This document shows, one piece after another, positions 43,085-48,511 of a DNA stretch of 48,511 nucleotides. Made by a program: the position numbers and the translations under genes. Source of the DNA: Haplomitrium mnioides. Lineage: Eukaryota; Marchantiophyta; Haplomitriopsida; Calobryales. The stretch covers positions 53,262-101,772 of the forward strand of contig JBNGIS010033967.1 in NCBI GenBank assembly GCA_049999725.1. The letters are read 5' to 3'. The first letter of the stretch is position 1. Each line of letters begins with the position of its first letter. The notes under the pieces are model-generated. The model worked only from the letters and a program-made list of their open reading frames with translations. It was not told where the DNA came from and searched no databases.

Positions 43085-43470
43085 CTAGGAACAAAAAAAT
43101 TTAAGTTGAGGGACATGGAACACAAGATGAATCTTCATATGAAGAGAAAGATCAAGTTTATAAGCAACATGAGAAATAAAGAAAAGACCAATCCAATAAG
43201 AAGATAACTTATAGACTTGAGTATCTAAAGAGAATAGGAGATTGTGAGCAGATAACATAGCTTGGTCATCTAAAACATAAGAGTTATCACGACAATGGCT
43301 ATTGGCATATTTTTTTCCCAATTTTGAGCAACAATAAGATGGTTGCGAGCATCTTGCAAAGAAGAAGATAAACGAGACAAAAAAGTAGAAATACTTGGAA
43401 CATAGGAAGAAGAAAGAGAAGGCAAGCCATCAAGAAGATAACTCTTAATTTATCTTGATGTTCCGACCTT
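43085..43470 (-). pseudogene. Integrase C-terminal remnant of the chromovirus
   Basis: K-K-Y-A-N-S-H-C-R-D, Y-K-L-S-S-Y-W-I-G, V-A-Y-K-L-D-L and H-L-V-F-H-V-P-Q-L-K (43321-43085) are the GPY/F-type integrase tail. The catalytic core that should precede it is missing: RNase H-side sequence (ending near 43470) is joined almost directly to the tail. Confidence 0.85.
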
Positions 43471-44690
43471 CATGACAATGCATCAAGAATGGTGTGGAAC
43501 TTTCCAAGCTTGTACTCTAATTGATTCCAAAGAGTTGCAATTGATCTTCCCATTGGTGATGATAACTTGTCATATTTTCCAAGTGGATTGCTTGTAATAA
43601 TGGCTTGTGATCTATGCACATAAGCATGTGAATTCTCAAAAAATAGTGTCTTCATACTTTGATAACATAAACCATTTTCAATTGCTCTTGATCCGTTAAA
43701 GAGTAATTTCTCTCCCGCATTTAGTCAGTGTGACATGAAGGCAATTGGATGAAGTCCATTGTCAAACTCCTATTGCAAAGATGCTTCAATAGCAAAATTA
43801 CAAGCATCAAAGTCAACCATACAACACGCATTTGAATCATATGGTTGTAGAATAGGACAAGAAGAGACTACATCCTTGAGTTGTTGAAATGCCGCTTGCT
43901 CCTTGACAGTCCATTGAACTTGACCTCTTTGCCTAGCAAATCTGTAAGTGGTGCAGCAATATGCGTATAATAATGGATGAATCGTAGAAGCTTGCCAATC
44001 CATTGAAGGCTCTATTGTTCTTTACCTCCTTTGGTGTTGGCCACTTTGTAATAGCCTTGATTTTCTCTTCCTCCATCTTTATACCATCAAGAGACACCTT
44101 GTCCCTTAGGTGAGAACCTCTTACCTCCAAAATTTGCCTCTTAAATCTTTTGTAATAAAACTTCTATTTGCGCAATCTTTGCAATACTTCTTTCAAATGA
44201 TTGCAATGCTCAACTTTAGTTTTACTAAAAATAAGTATGTCATCGAAGAATACCAAAATTGACTTATATAATAACCCATCAAAAAATTGATGTATTTGAT
44301 CCATGAATATGGTCGGAGCACTAGTGAGACCAAATGTAAGGATCTTCCATTCAAATGTCTATACCTCATGGAAAAAGTTGTCTTCAACATATACCTTGCT
44401 TGATAGGAATTTGCCAATAACCACTTCAAAGATCTAGCTTGAAAAAGAATCATACACTACTCAATTGATCCAAAAACTCATCAATACACAGTAAATGATA
44501 AGCATTCTTTACGATTTGATTGTTCAAACCGTCATAATCTGTACAAAGACAAAATCCACCATCTTTTTTTAGTACAAAGAATAATGGTGCTCCCCAAAGT
44601 GAAGTACTATGCTGAATGAAATCCTTCTCAAGAAGATCCATCAAGATCTTGAGAAGCTCTTCAAACTCTTGTGGCAATAATCGGTATTAT
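43470..44690 (-). pseudogene. Reverse transcriptase and RNase H of the chromovirus
   Basis: The frame at 44677-44450 has W-G-A-P-L-F-F-V-L-K-K-D-G-G, C-T-D-Y-D-G-L-N, K-N-A-Y and I-D-E-F-L-D-Q-L, the first RT blocks. 44453-44193 covers the following RT region in a broken frame. 44130-43933 has the thumb (A-F-N-G-L-A-S-F-Y), and 44003-43770 the RNase H start with V-D-F-D-A-C-N-F-A-I-E-A-S-L. Many stops and shifts; inactive. Confidence 0.88.
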
Positions 44691-46290
44691 AATCAATTAT
44701 AAGGAGTACTTCTTGGTATTAGCTCAATCAAAAAAAGCATTCAACAATCATTTGGTAACCCTTTTGGCAAATCATTTGGAAACATATCTAAAAACTCCTT
44801 CAAAATATCATCAATCATTGAGGTTGGTATAGATTTCCCTCCCTTTTGATTCAAGTCTACGATAAGCTTGATTCATACAACAAAGACAAGCAACTCTTTC
44901 TCCATCAAAGCATTATGCTGAATTGATTTGGGCCTCTTCACCAACGGTGCTGGATGCTCCAAAAGAAATTGGTTTTCTTGTAAAGTAACTTGAATTTGTT
45001 GTTTTACCCAATCAACTTGAGCAAATCAATCTGCAAGTTAAAGCAAGTATAAAATAGTGTCATATTGTACGAGTGCAATAACAAAATCCATAGATTCCTT
45101 ATACTCTTTGCCAATTCTTAGAAGAAATAGCTTGTACAAGTGGAACACATCATGTTTTTGGCCATCGGCCATAGTCACAAAACTTCACTTGATATGCAAA
45201 GTTTTAGCTTTGATTTTCTTCGCAAAACATAATGACATGAAATTTTCAAAACTTCTACAATCTACTAGTATTTTATAGGAATGCTCATCAACCATGCTAT
45301 CTAGATGGAATAAGGTGCTTCAAATTCTTGTCAAGCTTTTAATTCCATTAGAACTAATCAAGCTCTCACTAAACCGCTTGACTATTTTTACTAAATTCTA
45401 TCATTTCCTTGAATTTCTTCTTCAACATTTTCTACTTGAGCAAGAGCACGTGGTCAATTTTATCAACGTGGGAAATTTGCAATCATGTGACCAAATTGTC
45501 GACAATAAAAACATCGTGCACTTTGGCATAGGTACTCACGTTCCACATCCGCGAGTACCACTCTTTGCATCACATCAATCTCCATGGGTATAGCCTTATT
45601 TGGTGGTATACAAACATTTGGTAAAGCTTGTCGTGGTCATGACCCAACTTTGGTAGTTGTTAGTAATGTGTCACATCATTCAACCATGTGCATTGCTTTT
45701 TCTAGATGAGAGGGTTCTCTCATTGTCACTTCCATTCTAGTGTAAGGCTTCAATTCTCAAATAAAGCAATCTAAAGCTTCTCTTTTGCACATATTAGGGG
45801 TTTTCATAATGATATTCGAAATTGCATGACATAGCTCTTTACAGTATCAAGTTGTTTCAATTCTGCCAAGCAATCTTTTACCACCTTAGGAGCATTTAGA
45901 ACCCTAAATCTTAGAGTCATTGCTTCTTTGAACTCTTACCAAGAAGCAATTGGAGCAACAACTTTATGTTGAGCTTGCTCAATTTGATATCTCCACCAAG
46001 TTTTTGCCACTCCTTCCAATTGACTTACAACAAATAGAATTCTTCAACCATCCTCTCTTATGTTGGTAGCTTGAAAATATTGTTCACAATTGAACAAGAA
46101 ATTCTCAAATATACTAGGAATCATCTTCCCATCATATGCTTTTGGTTTGGAAAACCGTATATGACTTTTTTCTTCTTGAAAATGTCCCCTCTTCTCCATT
46201 TGCATTTGAACTTCTAGAAGGCAAGAACTATGTTCAATTTGTTTTTGCATCGCTTGCATCATCGCTTCTTGATTCTCAATTCCACCAAAA
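44691..46290 (-). pseudogene. Gag and protease of the chromovirus
   Basis: Gag begins near 46290 (E-A-M-M-Q-A-M-Q-K-Q-I) and includes a capsid-like run, F-L-F-N-C-E-Q-Y-F (about 46085) and W-W-R-Y. A zinc knuckle reads C-F-Y-C-R-Q-F-G-H-M-I-A-N-F-P at about 45475-45522, where the last Cys of C-x2-C-x4-H-x4-C is Phe. The protease region shows I-L-V-D-C-R near 45265, replacing the usual D-S/C-G. It has many stops. Confidence 0.82.
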
Positions 46291-46306
46291 AGAGCAATAG
46301 CACCAA
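46291..46306 (-). promoter_or_regulatory. Probable primer-binding site of the chromovirus (tRNA-Met type)
   Basis: The minus strand reads TTGGTGCTATTGCTC directly inside the 5' LTR. It resembles the T-T-G-G-T-A-T-C-A-G-A-G-C primer site for initiator tRNA-Met with several mismatches. Position supports the call more than sequence does. Confidence 0.5.
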
Positions 46307-46643
46307 TGTAAAAGAACTCAAGGACCAACTTCCAAATAAGTAACAACTTCAAGATAACTTTAATAGAGTTATACAACTCAAGGCTAATAAGCAAACCAAA
46401 GCCAAGACTGTTAGCCAAAGCTAAGCAACCAAAGAGCCAAACCCAATTGAGAGGATTTCTAGAATGAAGAGTGGGACTAGGAAGCTCTTTTACTTGTACA
46501 AGAGAAGAAGGTGTCATCCTTCTTTCTTCACTTAGAAGTCACTTCTGATTTCAACTCTAAAACTCTAAAAGTGACTTTGAAGGTAAGTAATCTAATCTCA
46601 ACCCTACAAGTGACCTTCCACCACTTCCTTCACTCCTTTAACA
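46307..46643 (-). repeat. Chromovirus 5' LTR (337 bp)
   Basis: On the plus strand it starts TGTAAAAGAACTC and ends CTCCTTTAACA. The part from about 46515 matches the 3' LTR. The first 200 bp are absent from the 3' LTR. Confidence 0.78.
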
Positions 46644-46945
46644 GGTGCTACTTTGAACCAAGAATTGCTACTGAGTTCATGTTTCACTTGGCAATCGAAA
46701 TGGTGATTTGGCATTCAAAAACATCAAATTTATGACTGAAATCTTCTTTTCGAAAAGAAAATCGTTTTTTATAAACAAAAAATGCATATTTTACATTGAG
46801 ATTATATTTCAAACATTTCTTTGTAGAAAATACCTTGAAAAACAAACATTTTGGTTATTCAAATATTTTATAAAAACTTGACACTATTGTGAATAAACTA
46901 AACTCATAAAAAATGAAATAAAACATATATCTTTTGGTGGAAAAA
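46644..46945 (-). repeat. AT-rich end segment R1 with terminal motif (copy B side)
   Basis: This is the reverse complement, with divergence, of 6385-6706. It starts GGTGCTACTTTGAACC at the chromovirus edge and reaches the ACATATATCTT stretch at about 46923-46933. It lies between the chromovirus and the 37-bp array of copy B, in the same order as after copy A. Confidence 0.72.
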
Positions 46946-46969
46946 AACTACAAGAAAATGTCTAGTCGA

Positions 46970-47150
46970 GTAAGGACTTTGAACCTGACTTTGAGCATTG
47001 TAGCTAACAAATGCTATGCAAGCATAGACTCCAAACTAGAACCATAAAGCTTATGCACGTATAGACTCCAAACAAGAATCCTAAATCATGTGCGTGCTTA
47101 GACTCTAAACAAGAACAATGAAGCTATACACAACAGACTTCAAAAAATGC
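46970..47150. repeat. 37-bp dyad array downstream of copy B
   Basis: About four units with CTATGCAAGCATAG (about 47012) and TATGCACGTATAGAC cores and linkers such as TCCAAACTAGAACC. These are the reverse complement of the unit at 5890-6362. The array merges into the damaged end of exon 2. Confidence 0.8.
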
Positions 47151-47664
47151 ATCCTCGACAATAGCAAATTACTGCAAAGAATGAATGATCACAAAAGACC
47201 AAAACTCTGAGGTTGTTACTGTCACAAAAGATGATACCATATCAAAAATGTCATCTTTTGAAAATGGTTCCGAGTCATCATGCTTGCATTCCTCAAGGTT
47301 GTACCCATAAGGAATATCAACAATAGCCAAAGTAAAACACCTAGGTTTCACAAGGCCTTTCAATTGCCGAGCTTTGGCTTCCCCGTAGACTTGATAAAAA
47401 GCCATGTTAAGACCATCAATATACGACATTAGTTCATCTTCCTCATCTCTTACAACTCCTTCTGTTGTGAGAGATGCATCACCACTTTGGTGCTGTGTTT
47501 TCCACTCTCTAACCTTTTGGTAGTGGAGAAGAAAAGCAGGAGGGTAAGAGACCAACATGGGAGGCTAGTCTTGATCTTTAGAGGCTTCCTCGACCCCATT
47601 TTTTTCCTTCCTTTCGCAGTTGCTATTAGTTTCTTTGCTAGCTGTCGTTTAAATGTTTTGTCCC
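47110..47664 (-). pseudogene. Methyltransferase-like transposon gene, copy B, exon 2
   Basis: The best-preserved copy of this exon. After the acceptor TTGTGCAAG it reads K-T-F-K-R-Q-L-A-K-K-L. A frameshift follows near 47560, then 129 open codons (47558-47169) with T-E-G-V-V-R-D-E-E-D-E-L, F-Y-Q-V-Y-G-E-A and L-A-I-V-D-I-P-Y-G-Y-N (D-I-P-Y at 47318-47307). F-W-S-F-V-I-I-H follows. The D-I-P-Y-G-Y-N motif resembles motif IV of amino DNA methyltransferases. The exon runs into the 37-bp array and no exon 3 follows, so the SAM-binding half is missing in this copy. Confidence 0.65.
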
Positions 47665-47717
47665 CTTGCACAAAAATTAAAACAAAAACATTAGAGAGTG
47701 ATAAAAACATTAAAAGT

Positions 47718-48156
47718 TCCATGCATGCATGGACATCAAAGTCCATGCGTGCATGGACTTTGATAACTACACGCGCTTCGACTTTCAAGTCCATACGCGC
47801 ATGGACTTCAAAGTCTATGCACGCATAGACTTTGCTGTTCAAGAGCACTTAGACTTCGAAGTCCAAGAGCGCTTGGACTTCGATGTCCTTGCGCGTTTGG
47901 ACTTCAAAGTTCATGCTTGCATAGACTTCAAAGTCCAAGTGCTCTTGAATAGCAAAGTCCATGCGTGCACTGACTTCGAAGTCAATGCGCATAGGGACTT
48001 GAAAGTCACTACACATTTGGACTTTGAAGTTCATGCGCGCATAGACTTGAAAGTCGATTTGCTTTTGGACTTCCAAGTCCAAGCACGCGTGGGCATCAAA
48101 GTCCATGTCGACATGGACTTCAAAGTCTAAGTGCGCTTAGACATCGAAGTCCATAC
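47718..48156. repeat. 24-bp dyad tandem array, 18 exact-length units (intron of copy B)
   Basis: Eighteen whole units of exactly 24 bp run from 47718 to 48149 without a single indel, plus the start of a nineteenth before the gap. Each has a 16-nt dyad (type TCCATGCGCGCATGGA) and an 8-nt linker (type CTTCAAAG). Unit sequences differ, but the dyad arms change together: TCCATG/CATGGA, TCTATG/CATAGA (47814), TCCAAG/CTTGGA (47862), TCTAAG/CTTAGA (48126). One unit, TCCATGTCGACATGGA (48102-48117), is a perfect palindrome with a different centre. Reading frames on both strands here are repeats of eight residues. Confidence 0.97.
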
Positions 48157-48256
48157 NNNNNNNNNNNNNNNNNNNNNNNNNNNNNNNNNNNNNNNNNNNN
48201 NNNNNNNNNNNNNNNNNNNNNNNNNNNNNNNNNNNNNNNNNNNNNNNNNNNNNNNN
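48157..48256. other. Assembly gap (100 N)
   Basis: Exactly 100 N inside the dyad array or just beyond it, before exon 1 of copy B. The array is probably longer than shown. Confidence 0.99.
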
Positions 48257-48511
48257 ATCTTTGACTCTTCGGTGTGAAGAGGGTACTCCTCTCTTGCCTC
48301 TTCTCACAAAATGCAATAAACCTCCAAACAAAAACTCTTTACCATTACGGCCAAAACTTTGTGTCTCTCCGCCTCCCAAGACATCTTGTCCATTGAAAGC
48401 TCTTCGGCTTCCACCCACTTCAAAATTGAAATCTTAACTTCATCTGGAAGACCTTGAAGAGACCTCAAGGCGTCCACTTCATATCCTCCATCTTGAGAGA
48501 TCCTTTGGCCT
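48257..48511 (-). pseudogene. Methyltransferase-like transposon gene, copy B, exon 1 (cut by gap and window end)
   Basis: The minus strand is collinear with exon 1 of copy A. It reads Y-E-V-D-A-L, G-L-P-D-E-V-K-I-S-I-L-K, A-V-M-V-K-S-F-C-L-E-V-Y and E-E-Y-P-L-H-T-E-E-S-K. Only one stop is visible (about 48308), so it is better preserved than copy A. The 5' end lies outside the window and the 3' end in the gap. Function of this N-terminal region unknown. Confidence 0.6.

Larger units (their letters stand above)
42631..46643 (-). mobile_element. Chromodomain-bearing Ty3/gypsy element (chromovirus), decayed
   Basis: Short LTRs (42631 to about 42765, and 46307-46643) flank minus-strand gag, protease, RT, RNase H, an integrase remnant and a C-terminal chromodomain. 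Chromodomain plus short LTRs is the chromovirus pattern; a Reina-like lineage is possible but not shown. The integrase catalytic core is deleted. Only GGT is shared by the two flanks, so a clean 5-bp duplication is not visible. Confidence 0.9.

Noticed and set aside
42626-46648. 5-bp target duplication of the chromovirus (GCGGT and GGTGC)
   Set aside because: The two differ. Only GGT is shared, which is explained by the inverted motif on both sides.
47729-48130. 133-residue repeat protein (+) as a real gene
   Set aside because: It is the translation of the 24-bp array. The opposite strand is open as well, and the same kind of array in copy A is bracketed by splice signals. Kept only as an alternative in the findings.
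47718-48156. CRISPR-like array
   Set aside because: Units are directly adjacent 24-bp tandem copies with no unique spacers, and the genome is a plant with introns and LTR elements.

Overview
The window looks like repeat-dense nuclear DNA of a land plant with a large genome. The evidence is Ty3/gypsy polyproteins, primer-binding sites matching the 3' end of plant tRNA-Asp, a chromodomain chromovirus, GT-AG introns, low GC and five assembly gaps of exactly 100 N. I cannot name the species. I see no intact host gene, rRNA, tRNA or CRISPR array. Nearly everything I can explain is transposon, and most coding stretches carry stops or frameshifts.

Layout. 1-3540: poorly explained repeat-like DNA. 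3575-6706 (+): copy A of a multi-exon DNA-transposon gene. Its exons carry motifs of a beta-class amino (N6-adenine/N4-cytosine) DNA methyltransferase: a D-x-P-Y motif in exon 2, then Y-Q-K-P and a degenerate SAM-binding motif in exon 3. It is followed by a 37-bp dyad array and a ~300-bp AT-rich end segment. 6713-20490 (-): copy C of the same gene, split at the start of exon 2 by a complete 12.9-kb gypsy element (D1, 7024-19948, TSD AAAAG). 20950-28936 (+): two diverged copies of an unrecognised coding unit. The second is split by a 4.2-kb solo LTR (24280-28435, TSD GATGA). 28937-29731: a single LTR with a polypurine tract on one side and a primer-binding site on the other. 30803-35470 (-): D2, a truncated relative of D1. 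35463-42630: a DNA-transposon module with an unrecognised minus-strand gene and a plus-strand DUF7869-like transposase pseudogene. 42631-46643 (-): a chromovirus. 46644-48511 (-): copy B of the methyltransferase-like gene.

The most interesting thing here is the DNA-transposon system. Around the methyltransferase-like gene, the transposase-like gene and the unrecognised gene lie tandem arrays whose unit (24, about 26, 37 or 52 bp) carries one 16-bp dyad of the type TCCATGCGCGCATGGA. In the clearest array (47718-48149) there are 18 units of exactly 24 bp with no indels. The outer arms of the dyad change in a compensatory way (CCATG/CATGG, CTATG/CATAG, CCAAG/CTTGG, CTAAG/CTTAG, and CCCTG/CAGGG in copy A), so the palindrome is kept while the sequence drifts. 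My inference is a transposon family that combines a DUF7869-type transposase, its own DNA methyltransferase and palindromic sites that could be bound or methylated by one of them. The sequence does not prove that these modules belong to one element.
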